A stretch of 64,000 nucleotides of DNA from Polaromonas sp. (GTDB taxonomy: Bacteria > Pseudomonadota > Gammaproteobacteria > Burkholderiales > Burkholderiaceae_C): contig NZ_JAUYEY010000027.1 of assembly GCF_030689685.1 (NCBI RefSeq), positions 62,001-126,000 on the forward strand, written 5' to 3'. Positions 8,279-16,803 of this stretch are shown piece after piece (position 1 is the stretch's first letter; every line of letters starts with the position of its first letter). The notes beneath the pieces were generated by a model that was not told the DNA's origin, searched no databases, and saw nothing but the letters and a program-made list of their open reading frames with translations. The position numbers were made by a program, and so were the translations under genes.

Positions 8279-9079
8279 TTAGCGAAACAGGAAGTATGCC
8301 GCGAGAATATAGAGCACCACCGCGAACACTTTTTTCAGTGGCCGGATGTCCATGCGGTGCGCCGTGCGCGCGCCCAGCGGCGCGGTGCACATGCTGGCCA
8401 GCGAGACGACGATCAGGCCGGGCAGGTAGAGATAACCGATGGAGCCCGGCGGCATTTCGGGCATGCCCTGGCCGGCCCAGATATAACCCAGCGTGCCTGC
8501 CAGCGCGATCGGGAAACCCAGCGCAGCCGACGTGCCTACCGCGTCATGGATTTTCACGTTGCACCAGGTCATGAAAGGCACCGAGACAAAGGCACCGCCG
8601 GCGCCGACCAGCGAGGACAACATGCCGATCACCCCGCCCATGCTGAAGGTGCCCAGGCGGCCGGGCAGGGTGCGGCTTGGTTTGGGTTTGCGGTCCAGAA
8701 ACATCTGCGTAGCGGAAAACGCCACGAACACCGCGAACAGGACGCTGAGGACCTTGCCCGGCAGGGCGACGGCGAGCTGTGCGCCAACCAGTGAACCCAG
8801 CAAAATACCGGGTGCCAGCAGGCGGACGATGGGCCACAACACGGCGCCGCGTCGGTGGTGCGCGCGCACCGATGACATCGAGGTAAAGCAGATCGTCGCC
8901 AGCGAAGTGGCCACAGCCATTTTCATGGTGTAGTCCGCCGGGTAGCCCTTGGCCGTGAGGATGAAGGTCATGAACGGCACCATCAGCATGCCGCCGCCTA
9001 TGCCCAGCAGGCCGGCCAGAAAACCGGTGACGCTGCCCAGCAGCAGAAGTTCGGCAATGAGTTGCGGTTCAAGAAACAT
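8279..9079 (-). CDS. TauE/SafE family membrane protein (putative sulfite/anion exporter)
   Basis: A 266-residue integral membrane protein with about eight hydrophobic helices. It has the two family half-motifs: GFLAGLLGIGGGMLMVPFM at residues 19-37 and GMLSSLVGAGGAFVSVPFMT in the second half. The family moves small organosulfonates, sulfite or sulfoacetate, but members vary and no sulfur gene is adjacent, so the substrate is open. It begins about 35 bases past the 3' end of 6S RNA on the same strand, in the position where many proteobacteria have ygfA. Confidence 0.88.
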   Translation of the reverse strand: MFLEPQLIAELLLLGSVTGFLAGLLGIGGGMLMVPFMTFILTAKGYPADYTMKMAVATSLATICFTSMSSVRAHHRRGAVLWPIVRLLAPGILLGSLVGAQLAVALPGKVLSVLFAVFVAFSATQMFLDRKPKPSRTLPGRLGTFSMGGVIGMLSSLVGAGGAFVSVPFMTWCNVKIHDAVGTSAALGFPIALAGTLGYIWAGQGMPEMPPGSIGYLYLPGLIVVSLASMCTAPLGARTAHRMDIRPLKKVFAVVLYILAAYFLFR

Positions 9080-9113
9080 TCAGGCCCGGGCCGGGCCCGA
9101 AAATAGATCAAAA

Positions 9114-9289
9114 AAGGTGTCTGCAAGTGCCACCGGACCGTCATCCTGAACCGGGGTTCAGGTGGGCGAGGGCAGTCAGGCTTCGGGTTCGTCTAACGCG
9201 AGACGATCACGCCTGCCTGACAATTTACCAAGCCCGTGCTCGTGGAGCATTGGTTCAAGGAAATATAAAGCCCGATGCGCACCGCAGAC
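9114..9289 (-). ncRNA. ssrS: 6S RNA (ssrS), regulator of sigma70 RNA polymerase
   Basis: A non-coding stretch of about 176 bases directly downstream of zapA, the conserved place for 6S RNA. On the minus strand a -10 TACAAT (9301-9296) is followed by GTCUGCGGUGC, which pairs with GGCACUUGCAGAC at the 3' end to form the closing stem. In between are blocks matching E. coli 6S RNA: AUAUUUC...UUGGU in the 5' arm and CACCUGAACCCCGGUUCAGG near the 3' arm. A U-run follows (9115-9110). 6S RNA mimics an open promoter and sequesters the housekeeping polymerase in stationary phase. Ends are estimates. Confidence 0.75.
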
Positions 9290-9374
9290 GATCTCATTGT
9301 AGGCGCTTGCGGCTGACAGTGCAGCCTGTGCCGAGGTGTTGGAGCGTGCGCCTTGCAGCGGCGCAGGATCCGCC

Positions 9375-9737
9375 TTACAGCAGGCGGCCGTCCACACCGA
9401 GCGCACTGTCCAGGCGCTGCAGCAATGCCGTCAGTTGGGGCTGCGTTGCAGCATTCTGTGCCGTCGCCGGCGTATCCGGCCTGGCGCCGGCCGGTGCGGC
9501 TGCCGCCCTGTTGCGCGAGGCTTTCAGTGCATTAGCCTCGAGTTCGGACAATTCAAAAGCCAGGTTCAGCGCGGCCAGCACGGCGATGCGGTCGCGCGCC
9601 TTGATTTTTCCGGCGTCGCGGATCTTGCACATGGCAGCGTCGACTTTTTCCACCGCGTCCAGCAAGCGTGTTTCACCGCCTTCGGGGCAGCCGAGCAGGT
9701 AGCTCTGGCCCATGATCTGTACATCAAGCTGCTTCAT
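9375..9737 (-). CDS. zapA: Cell division protein ZapA
   Basis: A 120-residue FtsZ-ring stabilising protein. The N-terminal ZapA domain is evident (MKQLDVQIMGQSYLLGCPEG, then the helix with RIAVLAALNLAFELSEL at about residues 50-66), followed by an Ala/Pro-rich linker and a C-terminal amphipathic helix. Its ATG overlaps the upstream zapB-like stop by 4 bases, and 6S RNA follows it on the same strand, the arrangement seen across beta- and gammaproteobacteria. Confidence 0.93.
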   Translation of the reverse strand: MKQLDVQIMGQSYLLGCPEGGETRLLDAVEKVDAAMCKIRDAGKIKARDRIAVLAALNLAFELSELEANALKASRNRAAAAPAGARPDTPATAQNAATQPQLTALLQRLDSALGVDGRLL

Positions 9738-9991
9738 GAGTCCGATCCGGCAGTGGTTCGGGCGCCAGCCGCGCCCAGGGTCAGGGACGAAGAAGAGTCG
9801 GGCAGCCGCTCCAGCAGCGCATCAACGCGCGAGCGGGCGGCGCTGAGGCGGGAGCGCAGAGAGTCGCGCTCTTGCGTGAGCACATGAACCTGCTCATTGA
9901 GCAAGGCATTGGTGCGCTGCAATTCCTCGTACCGCAGCAGCAGCCGCTCGACACGTTCGGCGATCTGGTCGATGTGGGTTTGGTTCGACAT
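9734..9991 (-). CDS. ZapB-like coiled-coil cell division protein (TIGR02449 type)
   Basis: An 85-residue protein, almost entirely coiled coil from residues 5 to 65 (heptads such as IAERVERLLLRYEELQ and LNEQVHVLTQERDSLR), with a short disordered Ser/Gly tail. Small coiled-coil genes of this kind regularly precede zapA in beta- and gammaproteobacteria and are thought to act with ZapA at the FtsZ ring. It overlaps zapA by 4 bases. The function is inferred from structure and position. Confidence 0.75.
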   Translation of the reverse strand: MSNQTHIDQIAERVERLLLRYEELQRTNALLNEQVHVLTQERDSLRSRLSAARSRVDALLERLPDSSSSLTLGAAGARTTAGSDS

Positions 9992-10043
9992 GGCCCTGTG
10001 ATTGTAGGGTTTGCCGCGTTTTGGGGCGTAGAATCTCGCCTGT

Positions 10044-10310
10044 TGGTGCTCGCGGTGTGGTTCACACGCCGCAGTTCAACGGGAAGCAGGAGGAAGTCAA
10101 CGCCATTCGGACCCGGTCAGCCCGGTCCGCAAGCGACTAGACCTCTAACCTGCGCTGCCCCCGCAACGGTAAACGGACGAATGTTTCTCCCCGGATTCAA
10201 ACTTGGGGACGCATTCAGCTTTCATCATCAGCCACTGAGCGTTCTGAACACGCGCTTGGGAAGGCGATGAAGGCAGTTCCGTCAGCCCGGATACCGGCCA
10301 ACAAGGTGGT
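10044..10310 (+). ncRNA. Cobalamin riboswitch
   Basis: Adenosylcobalamin-class leader RNA with the expected blocks in order: GGTGCTCGCGGTGTGG near the 5' end, AACGGGAAGCAGG at 10078, CTGCCCCCGCAACGGTAA at 10155, GCCACTG at 10231, TTGGGAAGGC at 10256, and the B12 box GTCAGCCCGGATACCGGCC at 10281-10299. It stands before btuB and the biosynthetic run, so high cellular B12 should shut the locus. Between the B12 box and the btuB start (10311-10397) there is a small CTGTC-TC-GACAG hairpin but no clear terminator, which suggests control at translation of btuB. Ends are approximate. Confidence 0.95.
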
Positions 10311-10397
10311 TGCACGTCTGTCTCGACAGGCCGCAGCCGTAACGCTCATGCACTGGCGGGGAAGCCGGTAAGAGCTTTTTGTTGATTGTTTCCATCC

Positions 10398-12281
10398 ATG
10401 AAAACCTGTGTTTTTTGCGCACGCCTTGCCGTGCTTCCGCTGGCCTTGACGGCGGTGTTTCCTGCATTTTCGCAATCTGCTGTTGCGCCGCAGCTCAAGG
10501 AGACGGTGGTCACCGCCTCGCGCGTGGCAACCCCGGTCACCGACGTGATTGCCGACGTTTCCATCATCGACCGGGAGACCCTGGATCGGGCCGGTCAGTC
10601 GTCGCTGCGCGACATTCTGGCCCAGCAGCCGGGTGTGCAGATGGGCAGCAATGGCAGCTACCGCTCAAACTCAAGCATTTTCCTGCGTGGCGCCAGCAAC
10701 TCGCAAACCATTGTGCTGATCGATGGCGTGCGGGTGGGCTCGGCCACCTCGGGCGGCGCATCGTTTGAGAACCTTCCGCTGGCGCGTATTGAACGCATTG
10801 AAATTTTGCGCGGCGCGGCCTCTGCCCTGTATGGGCCGGATGCCGTGGGTGGCGTGATCCAGATTTTTACCCGAGAGCCAAGCGATGGCCTGGCGCTCAG
10901 TGCCAGTGCCGGGTTTGGCTCGGTCGGGCAACGGCAGGCGGATGCGTCGGTGCGCGGCAGCACCGGCGCCATTGGGTACAGCCTGGGCGTGTCGCGCGAA
11001 AAAGCGCGCGGTATCAGTTCGGTTTCCGACCCCGCATCAAGCAACTTCAACCCGGATGCGGACGGCTTCACCTCTGCCAGTGTGGATGCCAAGTTGACTG
11101 CCAAAATCAACCGCGAGCATGCGCTGACATTGAGTCTGCTGCGCAGTGAAACCGAATACCAGTTTGACGGTTTGCCAACGCCTAATCCGCTGGCCTTGAC
11201 CCGCCTCACATCCGACGCGCGGGCCAAACCGAAACTCAACAACGCCACCTTCAAGTGGGACGCGCAGTGGCTGCCGAATTGGAAATCCACACTCATAGCG
11301 GGGACCAGCGACGAAGAATCGGTCAACGAGTATTACCGGCTCGCAGATGGAAGATTCGGCGGCAGCAGCCAGTTCAACACCAACCGCAAACAGCTGACCT
11401 GGCAAAACGACTTCACGCTGGACAAGGACGTGTTGTCGGTACTGTTTGAAGACCGTTCTGAAGCGGTGGACAGCTCCACCAATTACACGGTCAAGCAGCG
11501 CGATGTACGCAGCGCTTTGGCGTCTTATGCGCTGAACCGCGAGCGCTGGAATGCGCTGGCCGTGATCCGCAACGACAAAAACTCCCAGTTCGGCAGCTTC
11601 AACAACTGGGCGCTTTCCGCCGGTTATCGTTTGATGGACGGTTTGCGTGCTGTGGCCAGTGTTGGCACGAGTTTTCAGGCGCCCACCTTCAACCAGCTGT
11701 ACTTCCCGGGGTTTGGCAATCCTGCTCTCGTGCCGCAACGGAACCGGGCCACCGAAGTGGGCCTGAAATACCAGCAGGGCAACCTGGCGCTGGGTGCGGT
11801 GGCCTACCACAACGATATCCAGGGTTTCATCATTCCGTCCACCAATGTCCAGAGCTCGCAGGCGGTGTTGCGCGGTATCACCCTGAGCGCCGATGTGCAG
11901 TCTGGCGCAACCAGTTATTCGCTGTCTTACGACTACGCAGACCCGCGCTCTTACTCGACGGTGCCGGCTTCCAATGACCTGCGCCTGGTGCGTATTGCGC
12001 AAAACGTGCTTAATGCCCGCATCACGCACCGCATGGGTGATGTCAGCGTGTTTGGTGAAGTCAAGCTCTCCAGCAACCGCGAAGACGCCAAGGTGGTGGG
12101 TGTGGGCCGCGATACCTTGCCCGGCTACGGCGTGCTCAACACCGGCGTGACCTGGAAGGTGCAGAAAAACGTGTCCTTGCTGGCGCGTATCAACAACCTG
12201 ACCGATACCCGGTACATGCTCGCCAACGGCTTCTCGGTGCCCGGCCGCAATGTATTTGCGTCGGTGTCATGGGCGATGTAA
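10398..12281 (+). CDS. btuB: TonB-dependent vitamin B12 outer membrane receptor BtuB
   Basis: A 627-residue outer-membrane receptor. It has a signal peptide (residues 1 to about 26, ending PAFSQS), a TonB-box-like KETVVTASR near residue 35, a plug domain (LRDILAQQPGVQM, IVLIDGVRV, RIEILRGAASALYGPDAVGG) and a 22-strand barrel. The ATG at 10398 is used; a TTG at 10386 would add four residues and hides nothing useful. It is directly under the cobalamin riboswitch and ahead of B12 genes, which makes cobalamin the substrate. The C-terminus ends SWAM rather than in the usual aromatic residue. Confidence 0.95.
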   Translation: MKTCVFCARLAVLPLALTAVFPAFSQSAVAPQLKETVVTASRVATPVTDVIADVSIIDRETLDRAGQSSLRDILAQQPGVQMGSNGSYRSNSSIFLRGASNSQTIVLIDGVRVGSATSGGASFENLPLARIERIEILRGAASALYGPDAVGGVIQIFTREPSDGLALSASAGFGSVGQRQADASVRGSTGAIGYSLGVSREKARGISSVSDPASSNFNPDADGFTSASVDAKLTAKINREHALTLSLLRSETEYQFDGLPTPNPLALTRLTSDARAKPKLNNATFKWDAQWLPNWKSTLIAGTSDEESVNEYYRLADGRFGGSSQFNTNRKQLTWQNDFTLDKDVLSVLFEDRSEAVDSSTNYTVKQRDVRSALASYALNRERWNALAVIRNDKNSQFGSFNNWALSAGYRLMDGLRAVASVGTSFQAPTFNQLYFPGFGNPALVPQRNRATEVGLKYQQGNLALGAVAYHNDIQGFIIPSTNVQSSQAVLRGITLSADVQSGATSYSLSYDYADPRSYSTVPASNDLRLVRIAQNVLNARITHRMGDVSVFGEVKLSSNREDAKVVGVGRDTLPGYGVLNTGVTWKVQKNVSLLARINNLTDTRYMLANGFSVPGRNVFASVSWAM

Positions 12282-12291
12282 AGCAGCGACC

Positions 12292-13638
12292 ATGCCTTCA
12301 GCCCGTTGCCCCGCCATCCTGATTGCTGCGCCCGCCTCCGGCCAGGGCAAGACCACGGTCGCCTGCGCTCTGGCGCGGCTGCACACGCGCCAGGGCAGGC
12401 GGGTGCGGGTGTTCAAGTGCGGGCCAGATTTTCTCGATCCCTACTGGCTCAGCCTGGCCAGCGGCGCACCGGTGCATCAGCTGGACTTATGGATGACCGG
12501 CGACGCCGACTGCGCGCAGCGTTTGCACGCTGCCGCGCAAGAGGCCGACCTGATCATTGTTGAAGGCGTGATGGGCCTGTTTGACGGCGAGCCCAGCGCG
12601 GCCGACCTGGCCCGGCGTTTTGACCTGCCGGTGCTCACGGTGATTGACGCCGGCGCCATGGCCGGCACCTTTGGGGCGCTGGCCTGGGGGCTGCAGCATT
12701 ACCGCGAAGGCCTGCGTTTTGCCGGTGTGCTGGCGAATCGGGTTGCGTCTGAAGGCCATGCCGCGATGCTCAAGGATGGCCTGCGCGACCCAGCGTTATG
12801 GCTGGGGGCGCTGATGCGCAGCGAGGCCGTGACCTTGCCTGAGCGGCATCTGGGTCTGGTCATGGCGCACGAGCTGGACGATGCGCTGGCACGGCTGGAT
12901 GCAGCCGCTGATGCCTTGGCTGACTCAGCACTGGGGCAGATGGGTGTGGCCGATCTGCAGGTCTGGGCGGTAGATTTTGAAGCGCCGGATTCAGCGGGAA
13001 CGGGTTTTCCGGCCGATGCGCTGCAAGGGCAAACCATTGCAGTGGCGCGTGATGCGGCCTTCTGTTTTTTATACGCGGCCAATCTCGACTGTCTGCAAGC
13101 GATGGGCGCACAGCTGGTTTATTTTTCGCCGCTCGCAGACAGTGGCCTGCCAGTGTGTGATGCGCTCTGGCTGCCCGGCGGTTATCCCGAATTACATGCC
13201 GAGACACTGGCTGCCAACAGCGCCATGAAAACCGCCATCGTGGAGCATGCGCGGGCAGGCAAGCCGGTCTGGGCCGAGTGCGGCGGCATGATGGCGCTGT
13301 TTGACCAGCTCACCACGGTGGACGGCAGCAGCCACCCGATGTGGGGCGTGTTGCCCGGCTGCGTGACCATGCAAAAGCGGTTGGCTGCGCTGGGTCCGCA
13401 GCAGCTGGACGTGGCGAATGGCTCCCTGCGTGGTCATGCCTTTCATTACTCGACCTGCGCCACGCCCTTGCAAGCCGCGGCACGCACCCAGGCGGCTCCC
13501 GGCCGCAAGCTGCGCGGTGAGGGCGAGGCGCTTTATGTGGCCGGCCCGACGGGTTCGGTGAGGGCGAGTTATTTCCACGCCTGGTTTGCGTCTGATCCGG
13601 CTGCGGCAGCGCGTTTGTTCTTGAAGGAAGCGTCATGA
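12292..13638 (+). CDS. cobB: Cobyrinate a,c-diamide synthase (CobB/CbiA)
   Basis: Amidates the a and c side chains of cobyrinic acid using glutamine and ATP. The 448-residue protein has an N-terminal P-loop synthetase domain (APASGQGKTTVACALARL, residues about 10-27) and a C-terminal class I glutamine amidotransferase domain with the catalytic Cys in WAECGGMMALFDQL (Cys near residue 329) and the later HAFHYS. The ATG at 12292 lies 10 bases after btuB; an upstream in-frame start would overlap btuB without a ribosome site. It overlaps the next gene by 4 bases. Confidence 0.96.
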   Translation: MPSARCPAILIAAPASGQGKTTVACALARLHTRQGRRVRVFKCGPDFLDPYWLSLASGAPVHQLDLWMTGDADCAQRLHAAAQEADLIIVEGVMGLFDGEPSAADLARRFDLPVLTVIDAGAMAGTFGALAWGLQHYREGLRFAGVLANRVASEGHAAMLKDGLRDPALWLGALMRSEAVTLPERHLGLVMAHELDDALARLDAAADALADSALGQMGVADLQVWAVDFEAPDSAGTGFPADALQGQTIAVARDAAFCFLYAANLDCLQAMGAQLVYFSPLADSGLPVCDALWLPGGYPELHAETLAANSAMKTAIVEHARAGKPVWAECGGMMALFDQLTTVDGSSHPMWGVLPGCVTMQKRLAALGPQQLDVANGSLRGHAFHYSTCATPLQAAARTQAAPGRKLRGEGEALYVAGPTGSVRASYFHAWFASDPAAAARLFLKEAS

Positions 13639-14462
13639 CCGATGAATACAGAATTGAAACTACACCCAATTCCATCGACTTTTGGTCCAAGCACCGTCTG
13701 CCACTTGAACCAAACGGTGTTCTATTCATCGCCCGGATCGAGCTCCGGGAAAAACTTAAGAGTCTGAAACCGCGTCTTGGGGACGGACTATGGGCATCCC
13801 TCACAACGGAATGTCATGATCATTTTGATGCGGAGAACATCTTGTTCTACAACGTAGGAGCAGCAAGGTTTGGTGCGCTTTCTTCGGAGGGCTATTCGTT
13901 TAGCTTTTTCCGGGGGGCGCCAGTAGAGGCTGCTCAATTCAAATTTCACCATCATTACGAATTGCGCCGCTTGCCCGCTAAGGCCGCATCACAACCGCAT
14001 CTCCAGTTTGTTCTGGAGAAACTCAACACGAACATCAAACCACAACATGTTTGGTGGCCAGCGCGAAACGCGGGTGGCATGGATATACCAGTTGTGGAGG
14101 GTGATTTTCGGTTGGATGTTGTCCTGACCGGACCAGCAATCAAGAGTGGAATTGCGACAGTGGCAAAACCTCTTCTCGATGGGGTTATAGCAGCGCTTCA
14201 TTTCGACTCGTGCGTGGATCAAGCTGCCGTATCGTTTCTTGCATCTAAATTTCAGTTGCCGGCTGATCGTCTGCTTAAAGCATTTGCGCGTACCGATCAT
14301 TCGCCACTGGGTGATCAAAGAGTGCTCTCTACATACCGTGGGCCAACTTCTATCAAATGGAACCCTGCCGATGAGCGATGCGTTGAATGCGCGATTCGGT
14401 GGTTGCCTGGCAGCGGACCGGGAACTAGGGTTGACGTGTGTATTCAGCCAACCAATGGTTAA
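13635..14462 (+). CDS. Unknown protein, 275 aa, embedded in the cobalamin operon
   Basis: I do not recognise this gene. It starts with ATGA overlapping the cobB stop and ends 4 bases before the BtuF-like gene, so it is read as part of the operon, yet its DNA is visibly richer in A+T than the cob genes around it, a sign of later acquisition. The product appears soluble, without signal peptide or membrane helix. Noticeable stretches are HHHYELRRLP (residues 100-109), WWPARNAGGMDIP (about 136-148) and VAKPLLDGVIAALHF (about 173-187). The last, with nearby acidic residues, faintly recalls RusA-like resolvases, too weakly to name. Nothing in it suggests corrin chemistry. Confidence 0.7.
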   Translation: MTDEYRIETTPNSIDFWSKHRLPLEPNGVLFIARIELREKLKSLKPRLGDGLWASLTTECHDHFDAENILFYNVGAARFGALSSEGYSFSFFRGAPVEAAQFKFHHHYELRRLPAKAASQPHLQFVLEKLNTNIKPQHVWWPARNAGGMDIPVVEGDFRLDVVLTGPAIKSGIATVAKPLLDGVIAALHFDSCVDQAAVSFLASKFQLPADRLLKAFARTDHSPLGDQRVLSTYRGPTSIKWNPADERCVECAIRWLPGSGPGTRVDVCIQPTNG

Positions 14463-14466
14463 AACT

Positions 14467-15318
14467 ATGACCAACAGGGAATTCGACTGGCGCACGCTGG
14501 CCACCAGCCAGGGCACCTCAGCCTATGGTCCGCAGCGCATCGTCTGCCTGACGGAAGAACCCACCGAGTGGCTGTACCTGCTGGGGGAGGAGCGGCGCAT
14601 TGTCGGCATCTCGGGCTACACCGTGCGGCCACCGCGTGCACGGGAGGAAAAGCCCAAGGTCAGTGCCTTCCTCAACGCGAAGATCGACAAAATTGTGGAT
14701 CTGAAGCCCGACTGCGTGATTGGTTTTTCTGACCTGCAGGCCGACATTGCCTCGCAACTCGTCAAAAAAGGCATTCAGGTCACCATCTTCAACCAGCGCA
14801 GCGTGGCGGAAATTTTTTCGATGATGTACCAGCTTGCAGCCATGGTCGGCCAGGAGGCGCGTGGCCGCGCGCTGATGCGCGGCATGCAGCAGCGTCTGCT
14901 GGCGATTGAGCAGGCGGCTGCAAACCTAAAGCGCCGCCCGCGCGTGTTTTTTGAAGAATGGTACGACCCGCACATCAGCGCGATTGCCTGGGTGTCGGAA
15001 CTCATGGGTATTGCCGGGGGCGACGATTGCTTTCCGGAGCTGGCGTCGCAGCCCATGGGCAAGGACCGCATCATTGCCGACGGCAGCGAGATCGTGCGGC
15101 GCAACCCCGACATCATTTTTGGCTCCTGGTGTGGACGCAAATTTCGGCCCGAACATGTGTCGGCACGGACTGGTTGGGAGGATGTCAACGCCGTCAAAAA
15201 CAGGCAACTGTTCGAGATCAAGTCGGCAGAGATTCTGCAACCGGGACCGGCGGCCTTGACCGAGGGCGTGGAGCAAATCCACCGTCTGGTGATGCAGTGG
15301 AGCCAAGCCCATGCTTGA
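14467..15318 (+). CDS. BtuF-like cobalamin-binding protein lacking a signal peptide
   Basis: A 283-residue class III substrate-binding fold, as in BtuF/FepB: RIVCLTEEPTEWLYLLGEE (residues 20-38), RIVGISGYTVRPP, DLKPDCVIGFSDLQADIA, then FFEEWYDPHISAIAWVSELM and RRNPDIIFGSWCG in the C-lobe. Unlike true periplasmic BtuF it begins MTNREFDWRTL with no signal peptide, so it is probably cytoplasmic; a start 12 bases upstream (ATG 14455) does not add one. It could act as an intracellular corrinoid carrier, but that is inference. A second, exported BtuF lies two genes downstream. It overlaps cobU by 8 bases. Confidence 0.8.
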   Translation: MTNREFDWRTLATSQGTSAYGPQRIVCLTEEPTEWLYLLGEERRIVGISGYTVRPPRAREEKPKVSAFLNAKIDKIVDLKPDCVIGFSDLQADIASQLVKKGIQVTIFNQRSVAEIFSMMYQLAAMVGQEARGRALMRGMQQRLLAIEQAAANLKRRPRVFFEEWYDPHISAIAWVSELMGIAGGDDCFPELASQPMGKDRIIADGSEIVRRNPDIIFGSWCGRKFRPEHVSARTGWEDVNAVKNRQLFEIKSAEILQPGPAALTEGVEQIHRLVMQWSQAHA

Positions 15319-15892
15319 AGTCGCGCGCAGCGAATTCATCCTTGGCGGCCAGCGCAGCGGCAAGTCGCGCCGTGCAGAAATGCTGGCGCAGCACTGGCTG
15401 CTGCAATCCCCGCAACACAAGGCTGTGCTGATTGCCACGGCACAGCCCTGGGACGACGAAATGCGCGAACGCATCGCGCGGCATCAGCAAGACAGGGCCG
15501 GGCGTGTGCCGGGCATGGCTGCGGTGGAAGAGCCGCTGCAACTGGCGCAGGCCATCACACAGCACAGCGCAGCGCAGACGCTGCTGGTCGTTGATTGCCT
15601 GACCTTGTGGCTGACCAATTTACTCATGCCGGCTGAAAACTTTAAGCCAAATCAGCCTGTAGCCCTTGCTGCATCTGCGCAAGCAGCTATGCTTTTGGTA
15701 GCAATTGAAGCTGCGCCGGGGCCGCTGGTGCTGGTCGGCAACGAGATCGGGCTGGGCGTGATTCCCATGGGCCGCGAGACCCGCGACTTTGTGGATGCGC
15801 TGGGGCGACTGAACCAGCAGGTTGCCCGGGTCTGCGAGCGTGTGACCTTCATGGCCGCTGGTTTGCCGCTCACCCTGAAAGGCCAGCCATGA
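15311..15892 (+). CDS. cobU: Adenosylcobinamide kinase / adenosylcobinamide-phosphate guanylyltransferase
   Basis: Bifunctional enzyme of nucleotide-loop assembly: phosphorylates adenosylcobinamide, then transfers GMP to it. The 193-residue protein has the P-loop FILGGQRSGKSRRAE (residues about 9-23), RIARHQQDR near residue 56 with the guanylylated-His region, VVDCLTLWLTNLL (Walker B) and the C-terminal LVGNEIGLGVIPMGRETRDF. Between residues about 110 and 133 lies an extra hydrophobic stretch encoded by an interspersed repeat (15640-15710). Starts inside the previous gene and overlaps btuF by 4 bases. Confidence 0.95.
   Translation: MLEVARSEFILGGQRSGKSRRAEMLAQHWLLQSPQHKAVLIATAQPWDDEMRERIARHQQDRAGRVPGMAAVEEPLQLAQAITQHSAAQTLLVVDCLTLWLTNLLMPAENFKPNQPVALAASAQAAMLLVAIEAAPGPLVLVGNEIGLGVIPMGRETRDFVDALGRLNQQVARVCERVTFMAAGLPLTLKGQP
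15640..15710 (-). repeat. Interspersed repeat family A, in frame inside cobU
   Basis: Read on the minus strand: ATAGCTGCTTGCGC, a short variable loop, AAGGGCTACAGGCTGATTT. The same core occurs at 30218, 56621 and 60991 between genes, and in decayed form inside cbiB and gcvP. Here it is in frame and encodes PVALAASAQAAMLLVAIEA. Confidence 0.7.
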
Positions 15893-16803
15893 GCTTTTTT
15901 TCTTGCTCCCTCTCCCTTTGGGAGAGGGCTGGGGTGAGGGCGGCGTTACTGCTGCCCCTGCTGATTTTTCTTGCCGCAAGCGCCGCTCACGCGCTGCAAA
16001 TTACCGATGATCGCGGCGTCACGGTCACGCTGCCGCAAACGCCGCTGCGCATTGTCAGTCTGTTGCCCTCGCTGACCGAAACCGTGTGCGAGCTGGGCGA
16101 GTGCAAGCGCCTGGTGGGCGTGGACCGTTACTCCAACTACCCTGCCTTTGTGCGGACCTTGCCACAGGTGGGCGGTGGCATCGACCCGAACATCGAAGCC
16201 GTGGTGGCGCTGCGGCCCGACGTGGTGCTCATGGCTACCTCTTCGCGCGGCGTGCAAAGGCTGGAGGCGCTGGGCCTGAAGGTGGTGGCGCTGGAGCCCA
16301 AGAGTTCAGCCGACGTGCAGCGCGTGATGGGCAAGATCGGTCAGGTGCTGGCGGTGGCCGACGCTCAGCGCGTCTGGCGCGTCATCGACGCCGGGGTGTC
16401 GGCAGCGGCGCAGTCGCTGCCGCCTGCCGCAAAGAACACCCGCGTGTATTTCGAAGTCAACCGCGGGCCGTATGCTGCGGGCACCACCTCTTTCATCGGC
16501 GAGACACTGCAGCGACTGGGGGTGAAGAACATCGTGACGCCCGAGCTCGGGCCTTTCCCAAAGCTCAACCCCGAATACGTGGTGCGGGCCAATCCCGACC
16601 TGATCATGATAGGCGCACGCAATGCCCAGGGCATGGCGCAGCGCCCCGGCTGGGCGGGCCTGCGCGCCCTGCGTGAAGGGCGGCTGTGTGTGTTCACGCC
16701 GGAAGAATCAGACGTGCTGGTGCGCCCCGGCCCGCGCATGGCCGAAGCCGCGCGCATCATGGCCAAATGCATCGCCGACAAGGCGGGGGCTGCGGTTCGA
16801 TGA
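15889..16803 (+). CDS. btuF: Periplasmic vitamin B12-binding protein BtuF
   Basis: Periplasmic component of the BtuCDF importer, 304 residues. After the signal peptide (hydrophobic LLLPLLIFLAASAAHA) come the class III binding-protein motifs RIVSLLPSLTETVCELGE, DRYSNYPAFV, IEAVVALRPDVVLM and, in the C-lobe, FEVNRGPYAAGTTSFIGETL and ANPDLIMIGARN. The start and first residues (FFSCSLSLWERAGVRA) come from an interspersed palindromic repeat; the older start may have been the GTG at 15934, which alone gives a normal signal peptide. Overlaps cobU and btuC by 4 bases each. Confidence 0.92.
   Translation: MSFFSCSLSLWERAGVRAALLLPLLIFLAASAAHALQITDDRGVTVTLPQTPLRIVSLLPSLTETVCELGECKRLVGVDRYSNYPAFVRTLPQVGGGIDPNIEAVVALRPDVVLMATSSRGVQRLEALGLKVVALEPKSSADVQRVMGKIGQVLAVADAQRVWRVIDAGVSAAAQSLPPAAKNTRVYFEVNRGPYAAGTTSFIGETLQRLGVKNIVTPELGPFPKLNPEYVVRANPDLIMIGARNAQGMAQRPGWAGLRALREGRLCVFTPEESDVLVRPGPRMAEAARIMAKCIADKAGAAVR
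15905..15942. repeat. Palindromic repeat family B in the btuF signal-peptide region
   Basis: CTCCCTCTCCCTTTGGGAGAGG followed by GCTGGGGTGAGGG, an imperfect palindrome with a GGGTGAGGG tail. The same module lies in jetC (41452), cobQ (49716) and, in related form, between jetC and jetD. Here it encodes LSLWERAGVRA. Confidence 0.75.
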
